Shown: in pieces, positions 27,687-36,430 of the stretch
Position numbering within the stretch: position 1 is the first letter of the stretch
How the letters are laid out: every line of letters begins with the position of its first letter
From: Ochrobactrum sp. CM-21-5
GTDB taxonomy: Bacteria > Pseudomonadota > Alphaproteobacteria > Rhizobiales > Rhizobiaceae
Reading direction: 5' to 3'
DNA length: 64,000 nt
Assembly: GCF_014253075.1 (NCBI RefSeq)
Contig: NZ_JACLZJ010000003.1
Span: forward strand, 248,001-312,000
Position numbers and translations under genes: made by a program
The notes under the pieces: generated by a model
Database searches by the model: none
Told to the model about the DNA's origin: nothing
Seen by the model: the letters and a program-made list of their open reading frames with translations, nothing else

Positions 27687-28439
27687 ATGCTGCTCATCGC
27701 AGGTCTTGGCAATCCTGGCCCCAAATATGCGCATAACCGGCACAATATCGGTTTTATGGCGGCGGATGAAATATTCCGCCGCCATCGCTTTTCCAACTGG
27801 CAGAAAAAATTTCAGGCCGAGATCGCCGACGGGACCATCGACGGAGAAAAGGTGCTGCTGATCAAGCCGCAGACCTTCATGAATCTTTCCGGTCAGTCTG
27901 TCGGCGAAGCCATGCGCTTTTACAAGCTTACATCCGCAGATCTCGTCGTGATCTATGATGAACTCGACCTTCTTCCGGGCAAGCTGCGCATCAAGACGGG
28001 TGGTGGTTCCGGCGGCCACAACGGCATCAAATCCATCGACGCGCACGTGCAGTCTTTTCCCGGGAGCCAGAACTATCGCCGTATGCGCCTGGGCATCGGC
28101 CATCCCGGTGCGAAGGAACTCGTGCACAATTACGTTCTTGGCGATTTCGCCAAGGCCGATCACGAATGGCTCGACACGCTTCTGGGCGCTGTCGCGGACA
28201 ATATCGGCATTCTTCCAACTGGCGAGGACAATACCTTCATGAACCGCGTCGCTGTTGCGATGGGTGACGGCAGCCAGCGCCCGAACGGCTTCAAGGCCGA
28301 TCCTCAACAGCCCCCCAAATCGCCGCCAAAGGCGCAAAGCCATATCCGGCAGGCACGCTCGGGAAAGCCAGCGGTCAATGTGCCCGAGAGCGGCCCGATG
28401 GCGGATATGCTGAAGAAACTCTTCGGCAAAAAGGATTAG
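27687..28439 (+). CDS. pth: Peptidyl-tRNA hydrolase
   Basis: A 250-residue enzyme freeing tRNA from drop-off peptidyl-tRNA. Motifs: [18 protein letters not shown] with the catalytic His, [16 protein letters not shown], and [12 protein letters not shown]. The body is normal length to about residue 190. A C-terminal extension of about 55 residues, rich in Pro, Lys and Ser ([20 protein letters not shown]), is typical of Rhizobiales and of unknown role. It lies 30 nt after rplY. Confidence 0.95.
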   Translation: MLLIAGLGNPGPKYAHNRHNIGFMAADEIFRRHRFSNWQKKFQAEIADGTIDGEKVLLIKPQTFMNLSGQSVGEAMRFYKLTSADLVVIYDELDLLPGKLRIKTGGGSGGHNGIKSIDAHVQSFPGSQNYRRMRLGIGHPGAKELVHNYVLGDFAKADHEWLDTLLGAVADNIGILPTGEDNTFMNRVAVAMGDGSQRPNGFKADPQQPPKSPPKAQSHIRQARSGKPAVNVPESGPMADMLKKLFGKKD

Positions 28440-28491
28440 GCGACAACCTGCCCGCCCCGCGCCTCTTGACGCTTCACACTTCAATGTCGCA

Positions 28492-28530
28492 TAGAGCAAG
28501 TCTCCCAAAAGCGGGCACCGTTCTAGCGAC
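28492..28530. repeat. Intergenic repeat family B, partial copy
   Basis: AGAGCAAGTCTCCCAAAAGCGG followed by GCACCGTTCTAGCG. The first block matches the element at 22490 with one change in the shared 20 bases; the 3' half is missing. Confidence 0.5.
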
Positions 28531-28562
28531 GGCAGTTCTATTCTATTCAGACAGGTACGATC

Positions 28563-29666
28563 ATGGGTTTCAAATGCGGCATCGTCGGTCTGCCCAATGT
28601 TGGCAAGTCGACGCTTTTCAACGCGCTGACCAAGACGGCAGCAGCACAGGCTGCAAACTATCCATTCTGCACCATAGAGCCAAACACCGGCGAAGTGGCA
28701 GTTCCAGACCCACGCCAGAATGACATCGCCCGGATTGCCGGTTCGAAGGAAATCATCCCGACCCGCATCAATTTCGTCGACATTGCCGGTCTCGTGCGCG
28801 GCGCGTCGAAGGGCGAAGGACTTGGCAACCAGTTTCTGGCCAATATTCGCGAAGTCGATGCCATCGTGCATGTGCTGCGCTGCTTCGAAGATGACGACAT
28901 CACCCATGTCGAAGGCCGCATCGATCCCGTATCGGACGCACAAACGGTCGAAACCGAACTTATGCTGTCCGATCTGGAAAGCATCGAGCGCCGCATCGTG
29001 CAGATCCGCAAGCGTGCAACTGGCAAGGACAAGGAAGCGCTTACCATCCTGCCTGTGATGGAAACAGCGCTGGAACTGCTCCAGAACGGCCAGCCTGTCC
29101 GCTTGATGCTGAAAGACATTTCACCGGAAGATTTGCTGACCCTCAAGGGCCTGAACCTATTGACATCGAAGCCTGTGCTTTATGTCTGTAATGTCGCGGA
29201 AAGCGACGCGGCCAATGGCAATGAATTCACCGTCACGGTCGACAAAATGGCTGAGGAACAGGGCGCACAGACTGTCGTCATCTCTGCGGCAATCGAAGCG
29301 GAAGTGGCTCAACTCCCCGACGAAGAAGCCAAGGAATATCTGGAAAGCATGGACCTTGAGGAACCTGGCCTCGATCGACTGATCCGCGCCGGATACAAGC
29401 TTCTCGATCTCATCACCTATTTCACCGCGGGCCCGAAGGAAACACGCGCCTGGACGATTAAGCGCGGCACCAAGGCTCCTGCTGCGGCCGGCGTTATCCA
29501 TACGGATTTCGAACGGGGCTTCATCCGCGCCCAGACGATCGCCTATGAAGACTATGTCAAATTCAACGGCGAAGCCGGCGCCAAGGAAGCTGGCAAGGCC
29601 CGGGATGAAGGCAAGGAATACATTGTGCATGACGGCGATGTGATGCTGTTCCGCTTCAATACCTGA
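28563..29666 (+). CDS. ychF: Redox-regulated ATPase YchF
   Basis: A 367-residue Obg-family P-loop protein. G1 is GLPNVGKSTLFNALT, G3 DIAGLVRGASKGEGLGN, and the G4 site is NVAE rather than NKxD, which explains the known preference for ATP. A coiled-coil insert and a C-terminal TGS domain (YFTAGPKETRAWTIKRGT ... FERGFIRAQTI) are present. YchF binds ribosomes and limits oxidative stress responses. It follows pth at 123 nt, with a partial repeat in between, and ends with a strong terminator. Confidence 0.96.
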   Translation: MGFKCGIVGLPNVGKSTLFNALTKTAAAQAANYPFCTIEPNTGEVAVPDPRQNDIARIAGSKEIIPTRINFVDIAGLVRGASKGEGLGNQFLANIREVDAIVHVLRCFEDDDITHVEGRIDPVSDAQTVETELMLSDLESIERRIVQIRKRATGKDKEALTILPVMETALELLQNGQPVRLMLKDISPEDLLTLKGLNLLTSKPVLYVCNVAESDAANGNEFTVTVDKMAEEQGAQTVVISAAIEAEVAQLPDEEAKEYLESMDLEEPGLDRLIRAGYKLLDLITYFTAGPKETRAWTIKRGTKAPAAAGVIHTDFERGFIRAQTIAYEDYVKFNGEAGAKEAGKARDEGKEYIVHDGDVMLFRFNT

Positions 29667-29673
29667 TACGATC

Positions 29674-29698
29674 AGGCCGCCGCAATCGGCGGCCTTTT
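29674..29698 (+). terminator. Terminator of ychF
   Basis: AGGCCGCCG-CAAT-CGGCGGCCT, 9-bp stem followed by TTTTC, 7 nt after the ychF stop. Confidence 0.9.
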
Positions 29699-29729
29699 CT
29701 TTATCTCGCGGATCGGGAGGAGACAGAGG

Positions 29730-30215
29730 TTGAACAAAGCCCAGCCTGAATATGCTTATGAGGACATGGCGCCGGGAATGACGCTTCCCTTCGGCCCGCG
29801 CACAATAGACAAGGAAGCGATCATCGAGTTCGCCCGCGAATTCGACCCGCAGCCATTTCATCTCGATGAGGAAGCAGGCAAGGCCAGCGTGCTAGGCGGA
29901 CTGGCTGCCTCCGGATGGCAAACCACGGCGCTGATCATGCGCATGGTATGCGATGCCTATCTCACGAACTCCACATCGCAAGGTGGTCCCGGCGTTGAAT
30001 TCACGCGCTGGAAACGCCCCGTTCTGGCGGGCGATACGCTGAACGGCATCACGACGATCAAGGACAAACGCATTTCAAAATCCCGCCCGGCAATCGGACT
30101 GGTGACCTTCCATCACGAGCTTTTCAATCAGCGTGGCGAAAGCGTATGCGAAATGCAGCATCCCTGCATGATGCTTCGCCGAGATTATGTTTCGGCAGGA
30201 GAAGGTGAAGCATGA
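29730..30215 (+). CDS. MaoC-like dehydratase 1
   Basis: A 161-residue hotdog-fold hydratase. The hydratase-2 motif is EFDPQPFHLDEEAG with the Asp/His catalytic pair, and the second block is GLAASGWQTTALIMRM. Family members hydrate enoyl-CoA or related acyl thioesters. TTG start at 29730, with GGGAGGAG 7-14 nt upstream; an internal ATG at 29766 is less likely because it would cut the first strand. The stop overlaps the start of the second MaoC gene by 4 nt, so the two proteins are made together and probably form a heterodimer. Confidence 0.87.
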   Translation: MNKAQPEYAYEDMAPGMTLPFGPRTIDKEAIIEFAREFDPQPFHLDEEAGKASVLGGLAASGWQTTALIMRMVCDAYLTNSTSQGGPGVEFTRWKRPVLAGDTLNGITTIKDKRISKSRPAIGLVTFHHELFNQRGESVCEMQHPCMMLRRDYVSAGEGEA

Positions 30216-30694
30216 GTTTCCTTGAGGATAATCTGGGTATGGAACGGGTTATTGGCGCCTACACATTCAGTGCCGAGGAGATCATCGATTTCGCCCGAAA
30301 ATATGACCCGCAACCCTTTCATCTCGATCCGGAAGCCGCGAAGAACAGTATCTTCGGCGGGCTTTGTGCTTCAGGCTGGCACACGACTGCAGTCTTCATG
30401 AAACTGAATGTCGCCTCCATCGTGCATGCGACCAAGGAGGCTCTGAAGCGCGGCGAAACACCGCCCACATTCGGCCCCTCCCCTGGTTTCGAGAATCTGA
30501 AGTGGCCAAAGCCAGTCTATGCGGGCGATACCATCACCTACAAGCGCACCGTCCATACGATACGCCCCCTGGTCTCCCGACCGGGCTGGTCCATGCTGAC
30601 AATGACCACCAAAGGTCACAATCAGAGTGGCGACGAAGTTTTGTCCTTCGACAATGCCGCGATGGTAAAACTACCGCTCAAAACAGAGGTCTAG
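30212..30694 (+). CDS. MaoC-like dehydratase 2
   Basis: A 160-residue paralogue of the preceding gene, with the same KYDPQPFHLDPEAAK active-site block and GLCASGWHTTAVFMKL second block. The C-terminal strands (VSRPGWSMLTMTTKGHNQSGDEVLSF) fit the hotdog fold. It overlaps the upstream gene by ATGA. Both paralogues keep the Asp and His, so both may be active. Tandem MaoC pairs are common in Rhizobiales; the substrate is unknown. Confidence 0.88.
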   Translation: MSFLEDNLGMERVIGAYTFSAEEIIDFARKYDPQPFHLDPEAAKNSIFGGLCASGWHTTAVFMKLNVASIVHATKEALKRGETPPTFGPSPGFENLKWPKPVYAGDTITYKRTVHTIRPLVSRPGWSMLTMTTKGHNQSGDEVLSFDNAAMVKLPLKTEV

Positions 30695-30701
30695 AACCAC
30701 A

Positions 30702-30725
30702 AAGCCCGGATGAATTCCGGGTTTT
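30702..30725 (+). terminator. Terminator between MaoC pair and apt
   Basis: CCCGGA-TGAAT-TCCGGG followed by TTTTGTTTG; A residues on the 5' side suggest weaker activity on the other strand for apt. Confidence 0.78.
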
Positions 30726-30743
30726 GTTTGTTAACAAGGACGT

Positions 30744-31289
30744 TCAATCGCCTTCGAATGCAACGAGCGTCCGAACCGGTACGCCAAGCGCTTCAAGCTT
30801 CTTGCGGCCACCAAGGTCCGGCAAATCGATAATGAAGCAGGCCGCGACGATTTCGGCGCCCATCTGCAACAGCAGCTTGGCGGCGGCTTCCGCCGTGCCG
30901 CCGGTCGCAATCAGATCGTCCACAAGAATGATGCGCTCGCCTTGTTCGATAGCATCGCGGTGCATCTCCATTTCGTCGATGCCGTATTCAAGGCTGTAGG
31001 CAATGCGCACGGTATCGCGGGGCAGTTTACCTTTCTTGCGGATCGGCACGAAACCGGCGGAAAGCTGATGAGCAATTGCTCCCCCCAGAATGAAACCCCG
31101 CGCCTCAATACCCGCAACCTTGTCCACTTTGTTGCCGGCATAGGGATAAACGAGTTCATCGACCGCCCGGCGAAAAGCCTGCGCGTCGCCCATCAGCGTG
31201 GTGACATCGCGGAACTGAACGCCGGGTTTCGGATAATCCGGGATTGTTCTGATCGCGTCTTTCAGGGTGGCTTTGAGCCCGGATTCCAT
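30744..31289 (-). CDS. apt: Adenine phosphoribosyltransferase
   Basis: A 181-residue type I PRTase converting adenine and PRPP to AMP. PRPP loop: [18 protein letters not shown]. Other marks are [19 protein letters not shown] at the N-terminus and [23 protein letters not shown] lies 6 nt before the ATG. It is convergent with the MaoC genes and lies beyond the bc1 operon on the same strand, separated by the petC terminator. Confidence 0.95.
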   Translation of the reverse strand: MESGLKATLKDAIRTIPDYPKPGVQFRDVTTLMGDAQAFRRAVDELVYPYAGNKVDKVAGIEARGFILGGAIAHQLSAGFVPIRKKGKLPRDTVRIAYSLEYGIDEMEMHRDAIEQGERIILVDDLIATGGTAEAAAKLLLQMGAEIVAACFIIDLPDLGGRKKLEALGVPVRTLVAFEGD

Positions 31290-31477
31290 TTTCGGTCCTT
31301 TCAGAGGGATAATCTAAAGCGCGCCGTCTTATCGCAAGTTACGGCAAGCTGCTATTTCTTTCACTCACTTCAACCACGATATGGACGTTACGCCAAGCAC
31401 CTTCGCATTTTTTGAACGGCTTCGGTCGAAGTCGACCACGTCACCAAAGATAAAATACCACCACACCGTCTTCACAA

Positions 31478-31503
31478 ACAAAAGGGCGCCCGAAGGCGCC
31501 CTT
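31478..31503 (-). terminator. Terminator of the petABC operon
   Basis: On the minus strand AAGGGCGCC-TTCG-GGCGCCCTT, 9-bp stem with a UUCG loop, followed by TTGTTTG; 23 nt after the petC stop. Confidence 0.92.
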
Positions 31504-31525
31504 GTCTAAAGCTCATTGGCTACTT

Positions 31526-32398
31526 TTAGTGCTTCACATCCGACCAGATCGAACGCTTGGCAACGTAAACGAGCCCGGCAAAAAGGATCAGGAATATGAG
31601 AACACGAAAACCGGTTCTCTTGCGCTCTTCGAGATGCGGCTCAGCAGCCCACATAAGGAAGGCTGAAACGTCTCGTGCATACTGATCCACAGTCTGCGGC
31701 GAGCCGTCATCATAGGTGACCTGATCGTCACTGAGCGGCTTGGCCATCGCCAACGACTTGCCCGCGAGGAAATACGGATTGTAGTGCGTTCCCTCCGGAA
31801 TAGCCATTCCTGCTGGTGGCTGCTCGTCATAGCCGGTGAGAAGCGAATGGATATAGTCCGGTCCAGCTTCGCTATATTGCGTGAATATATCAAAGACAAA
31901 TGTCGGAAAGCCGCGCTCAACCGCACGCGCCTTGGCAATCAGCGAGAAGTCGGGAGGCGCAGCACCATTATTGGCTGCGGCTGCCGCATTCGCATTCGGG
32001 AACGGCGAAGGGAAGTGATCGGTCGGCAGCGCCTTGCGGGTAAACATTTCGCCATCCGCATTGGGGCCGTCCTGCACTTCGTATTCAGCAGCAAAAGCCT
32101 TGACCTGCTCCGGCGTATAACCAAGGTCTTCTAGCGTACGGAATGCCACCAGATTCATTGAATGGCACGCCGAACAGACTTCCTTGTAAACCTTCAGACC
32201 GCGCTGCAGCTGGCCCTTGTCATAGGTGCCGAACGGGCCAGCAAAGCTCCACTTTTCCTGCTTTGGGTGGTGGATCGGAAAATGTTCCGGCTCCGCCGCA
32301 TTCCCGCCTTCCTCAGCAAGAGCACCGCTCATGGCGATGCCAAGCGCAACCAGCGGAACGATACCGAAGGCAGCGAAATTCTTGAGGATGTTTTTCAT
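31526..32398 (-). CDS. petC: Cytochrome c1 of the bc1 complex
   Basis: A 290-residue exported c-type cytochrome. Signal peptide about 1-28 (ending SGALAEEGG), haem c motif CSACH (Cys75, Cys78, His79), a Met ligand further on, and a C-terminal membrane anchor (VLIFLILFAGLVYVAKRSIW). It passes electrons from the Rieske protein to soluble cytochrome c. ATG 32398 is chosen because it starts the signal peptide directly. It is the last gene of petABC, 28 nt after petB. Confidence 0.95.
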   Translation of the reverse strand: MKNILKNFAAFGIVPLVALGIAMSGALAEEGGNAAEPEHFPIHHPKQEKWSFAGPFGTYDKGQLQRGLKVYKEVCSACHSMNLVAFRTLEDLGYTPEQVKAFAAEYEVQDGPNADGEMFTRKALPTDHFPSPFPNANAAAAANNGAAPPDFSLIAKARAVERGFPTFVFDIFTQYSEAGPDYIHSLLTGYDEQPPAGMAIPEGTHYNPYFLAGKSLAMAKPLSDDQVTYDDGSPQTVDQYARDVSAFLMWAAEPHLEERKRTGFRVLIFLILFAGLVYVAKRSIWSDVKH

Positions 32399-32426
32399 TG
32401 TTACGTCCTTCATATCTCTCGCTGGC

Positions 32427-33713
32427 TCAGCCTTTGATTTCCACTGGGGTAATCGTGGACTTGCCTTCGCTCTTTTCCAGAACCGCCTCGGTGATCGAGT
32501 TCGGCAGGCGCTTCGGCGTCTCGATCAGGCCGATAATCGGCATGATGACGATGAAGAAGGCAAAGTAGTAGAGCGTACCCAACTGCGCCATGAAGACGTA
32601 GGAACCCTCAGCCGGACGCGATCCCAGCCATCCAAGGAAGATGGCATTGATTACGAACAGCCAGAAGAACAGCTTGAACCATGGGCGATAAACAGCCGAC
32701 CGGACCTTCGACGTATCGAGCCAAGGAACAACGAACAGGATAGCGATCGAACCGAACATGGTCAGAACGCCGCCGAGCTTCGAGTCGATCGGACCGATGT
32801 TGAAGGTGATGGCGCGCAGCATTGCGTAGAATGGCAGGAAGTACCATTCAGGAACGATGTGAGCTGGCGTCTTGAGCGAATCAGCCGGGATATAGTTATC
32901 CGGATGGCCGAGGAAGTTCGGCATGTAGAAGATGAAATAGGCGAAGATAACGAAGAAAACGAGCGCACCGAAAGCGTCCTTGATGGTCGCATAAGGTGTG
33001 AACGCAACCGTGTCGGTCTTGGATTTCACTTCGATGCCCGTAGGATTGGTCTGGCCCGTCACGTGCAGCGCCCATACGTGCAGGATAACGACACCTGCGA
33101 TCATGAACGGCAACAGATAATGCAGCGAGAAAAACCGGTTGAGCGTCGGATTATCAACCGCGAAACCGCCAAGGAGCAGCTGCTGGATCGGCTCCCCGAT
33201 AATCGGAAAAGCCGTGAAGAAACCGGTGATAACTGTCGCGCCCCAGAAGGACATCTGGCCCCATGGCAGCACATAGCCCATGAAGGCGGTCGCCATCATG
33301 AGAAGGAAAATCACAACGCCCAGAATCCACAAAAGCTCACGCGGCGCCTTGTAGGAACCATAGTAGAGACCGCGAGCGATATGAAGATAGACGGCGATAA
33401 AGAAGAAAGATGCACCGTTGGAGTGCATGTAGCGCAGAAGCCAACCGGAGTTGACGTCGCGCATGATCTTCTCAACGGAGTTGAACGCGATGCCCGTATC
33501 CGCAGCGTAATGCATTGCCAGCACGATGCCGGTAATGATCTGCGAAATGAGCATGAAGCTCAAGATGCCACCGAACGTGTACATGTAGTTCAGGTTGCGT
33601 GGCGTCGGATAGGCAACAAAGGAATCATAGACGAGACGCGGCAAGGGAAGCCGTTCGTCCACCCATTTTTCGATGCCGGTCTTCGGCGTATATGTGGAGT
33701 GTCCACCACTCAT
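32427..33713 (-). CDS. petB: Cytochrome b of the bc1 complex
   Basis: A 428-residue eight-helix membrane protein with two b haems that performs the Q cycle. Recognisable parts: [33 protein letters not shown] with haem His, the [13 protein letters not shown] Qo-site region, and the PEWY motif ([12 protein letters not shown]). GGGAG/GAGAAG precedes the ATG at 33713. It lies 23 nt after petA. Confidence 0.97.
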   Translation of the reverse strand: MSGGHSTYTPKTGIEKWVDERLPLPRLVYDSFVAYPTPRNLNYMYTFGGILSFMLISQIITGIVLAMHYAADTGIAFNSVEKIMRDVNSGWLLRYMHSNGASFFFIAVYLHIARGLYYGSYKAPRELLWILGVVIFLLMMATAFMGYVLPWGQMSFWGATVITGFFTAFPIIGEPIQQLLLGGFAVDNPTLNRFFSLHYLLPFMIAGVVILHVWALHVTGQTNPTGIEVKSKTDTVAFTPYATIKDAFGALVFFVIFAYFIFYMPNFLGHPDNYIPADSLKTPAHIVPEWYFLPFYAMLRAITFNIGPIDSKLGGVLTMFGSIAILFVVPWLDTSKVRSAVYRPWFKLFFWLFVINAIFLGWLGSRPAEGSYVFMAQLGTLYYFAFFIVIMPIIGLIETPKRLPNSITEAVLEKSEGKSTITPVEIKG

Positions 33714-33736
33714 GTCTTCTCTCCCCGAGACCTGTC

Positions 33737-34300
33737 TTAGCCGATCCTGATGACCGTATCGGAAGCGAACGAATATTGCGGAATGTGCATATTTTCCGGT
33801 GCCGGGCCGCTGCGAATGCGTCCAGCCGTATCATAGGTCGAACCATGACATGGGCAGAACCAGCCGCCAAACGAACCGGACTCACCAAGCGGCACACAAC
33901 CCAGATGCGTGCAAACCCCGATCATGACGAGCCAGTTTTCCTTACCCTCACCCGCCGAGCGGGCAAGATCGGTTGCCTGGGCATCCGCGGGAAGATTGGC
34001 GTTACGTGCGACCGGATCTTTCAGATCGCCCAGCGCAGTGCCCTTTCCGTCCTCAACTTCCTTGGCAGAACGATTACGAATGAAAACTGGCTTGCCGCGC
34101 CATTTCACAGTTAATGAAGCACCCTCCTGAAGGGAGGAGACATCAACTTCGATAGATGCCGCAGCGAGCGTCGAAGCATCGGGACGCATCTGGTCGATAA
34201 ACGGCCATGCCAGTCCGCCGGCTCCGACGACACCCGCCATTCCCGTCGCAATATACAAAAAATCACGCCGTGTCGGCTCAGCCGTGTCGTGTGCGCTCAC
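33737..34300 (-). CDS. petA: Rieske iron-sulfur protein of the bc1 complex
   Basis: A 187-residue 2Fe-2S protein. N-terminal twin-arginine anchor [17 protein letters not shown]; cluster boxes CTHLGC and CPCHGS bring two Cys and two His. It takes electrons from quinol and gives them to cytochrome c1. GTG at 34300 has AAGGA 8 nt upstream; the TTG at 34318 would overlap that Shine-Dalgarno and is less likely. First gene of petABC. Its promoter must lie in the 250-nt gap to the ABC transporter genes, where no terminator is obvious. Confidence 0.95.
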   Translation of the reverse strand: MSAHDTAEPTRRDFLYIATGMAGVVGAGGLAWPFIDQMRPDASTLAAASIEVDVSSLQEGASLTVKWRGKPVFIRNRSAKEVEDGKGTALGDLKDPVARNANLPADAQATDLARSAGEGKENWLVMIGVCTHLGCVPLGESGSFGGWFCPCHGSTYDTAGRIRSGPAPENMHIPQYSFASDTVIRIG

Positions 34301-34551
34301 GTGCCAATTCCTTTTCAACCTGCATGTTCAATTGAACTCTCCCCTCGTCCTCTTTTGCACTTACGCAAAAGTCATCCCGCAAGTGCTCACAGGACGAAAT
34401 TCCCTCCATTTCACTTTTCGGTTTAGGCGGGAAGAAAAGCCTTGTCCAGACGCCTAATCCTTATGACGGCACGATGTCGCAGGCGAATTTGCACATGTAT
34501 TTTAGCCGACGACTGCTTTGACTGCCTCTCATCCCCCTTCACGGAAGGGTT

Positions 34552-36416
34552 TCATCTTTCCTCTGCCTTGCCGAGAAACCCGCCTGACTGGCGTGCCCAA
34601 AGCCCAGCGTAAATACCGCCGCGGGCAAGGAGCTGATCATGCGTGCCTTCCTCGACGATACGTCCCTTGTCCATCACCACGAGGCGATCAAGCGCGGCAA
34701 TGGTCGACAGGCGATGCGCGATGGCGATCACCGTCTTTCCTTCCATCAGCCGCTTGAGATTTTCCTGAATCGAAGCTTCCACTTCCGAATCAAGCGCAGA
34801 TGTCGCTTCATCAAGGATCAGAATTGGCGCGTCTTTTAGTATAGCACGTGCAATTGCGATACGCTGGCGTTGCCCGCCCGACAATTTGACGCCCCGCTCC
34901 CCCACAAATGCATCGAAAGACTTGCGGCCCTGAAAGTCTTCCAGATTGGCGATGAACCCATCAGCTTCGGCCTGACGTGCAGCCCGCGCGAGCTCTTCAT
35001 CCGTCGCATCGTCGCGTGCGAGCATGATGTTGTCACGCAATGAGCGGTGAAGCAGCGCCGTTTCCTGGCTGACAACCGCGAAGGCGCGCCGTAGCGAGGT
35101 CTGCGTGACATCACGCACGTCTTGCCCGTCAACAAGGATCGCACCGCTTTCTACGTCATATAGCCGCAGAATCAGATTGACGAGCGTGGACTTTCCCGCA
35201 CCCGAATGGCCGACCAGACCGACACGCTCGCCGCCATGCACCGCGAAATTGATCCGGTCCAGAACGCCCGCCTGCTTGCCATAATGGAACGTGACGTCGC
35301 GCACGTCGATCCGCGCTTCGCTGATCCGCAAGGGCTTCGCTCCCGGCTTGTCCTCAAGACCGAGCGGTGTGGAAACCAGCCTCATGGAATTCTCGATTAG
35401 TCCGAGCTGGCGCAGCATTCCATTGAGCTGCATCATCAGTCGGCCAAGCAGCATATTCAGCCTGAGAACCAGTCCCAACGTAAAGGATACCTGCCCGACA
35501 GTGATCGAATTGCGCGTCCACAAGTCTATGGCGATTGCCGCAACCGTCACGATCATCAGGCCGGACAGCGCCGTCAGCGCTATGCGCACCCCGGTCAGCG
35601 AACGCATGAAAGGCAGGATCGCACCGAGATAGCGCTGAAATCCTTCTCTCAGATAGCGCTCGTCATCGTCGGCTGTATTCAGCTTGATCGTCTGGATATT
35701 GGAATAGCTGTCAACGATCCTCCCGTTGATCATCGAACCGGCTTCGGCGGAGGCCTCCGCATATTTACGAATGCGTGGCAGGTAGCGCCGGGCGATAAAT
35801 CCGAAAGCAACAATCCAGAGAATGACGGCGGCGGCCAGGCGCCAGTCGAGACGACCGACCAGAAACAGTGTCGTCACACTGTAGATGGCCATGAACCAGA
35901 CCACCTGAATGAGACTTTCAATCAAATCGCCCGCGGCCTGCCCAGCCTGCCATACTTTGGTGGCGATACGGCCCGCAAAATCATTCTGGAAGAACGCATA
36001 GGACTGGCGAAGCACATAGGAGTTAGCCTGCCAGCGGATCATGTTATAAAAGCCGGGTGAAAGTGTCTGATCTTCCAGAAGCGTATTGGCTGCAGTGACG
36101 ACCAGTCGGATGACCAGGACCGTCAGGCCCATGAAGAGGAGTCCGGACCTGCGGCCTGCAGAAGCGCCGACCAGCTGCGCTCGGTGCCTGCGCGCCCGGC
36201 CTGATCGAGAATATCAACCAGTCGGCCGGTAAAATAAAAAAGGCCCGCCTCGACCAGCGGCAACAGGCCTCCGATGACAAGCGAGACTGCAAGCGGCCAC
36301 TTGGCTTGCCGCGCATAGTGCCAGAGAAAAGCCAGCGTCGTTGAAGGCGGCCTTAACCTGTCTGGCTCGCGAAAGGGATCAACCCAGCGCTCGAACAGGC
36401 TATAAACCGCTTTCAT
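34552..36416 (-). pseudogene. ABC exporter gene split by a frameshift
   Basis: The first 97 residues (MKAVYSLFERWVDPFREPD ...) are read in one frame from ATG 36416, and the remaining 526 or so in another, from about 36140 to 34552. The switch lies at 36137-36148: frame one reads AAGPDSSSWA then stop, frame two reads GLLFMGLTVLV. Adding one base in CCGGACTCC would join them as AAGP-x-LLFMGLT. The joined product (about 621 residues) has an ABC membrane domain, Walker A GHSGAGKST and signature LSGGQRQRIAIAR. The intact 618-residue paralogue next door supports one original gene. Real mutation and sequencing error cannot be told apart. Confidence 0.85.
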
Positions 36417-36430
36417 CAACAGCGTTGTCC

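Noticed and set aside
27009-28943. 644-codon minus-strand frame across rplY, pth and ychF.
   Set aside because: It covers three well-supported genes on the opposite strand and shows no family features.
32226-33740. 504-codon plus-strand frame across petC and petB.
   Set aside because: Antisense of the bc1 genes, with an unusually charged composition and no homology pattern.
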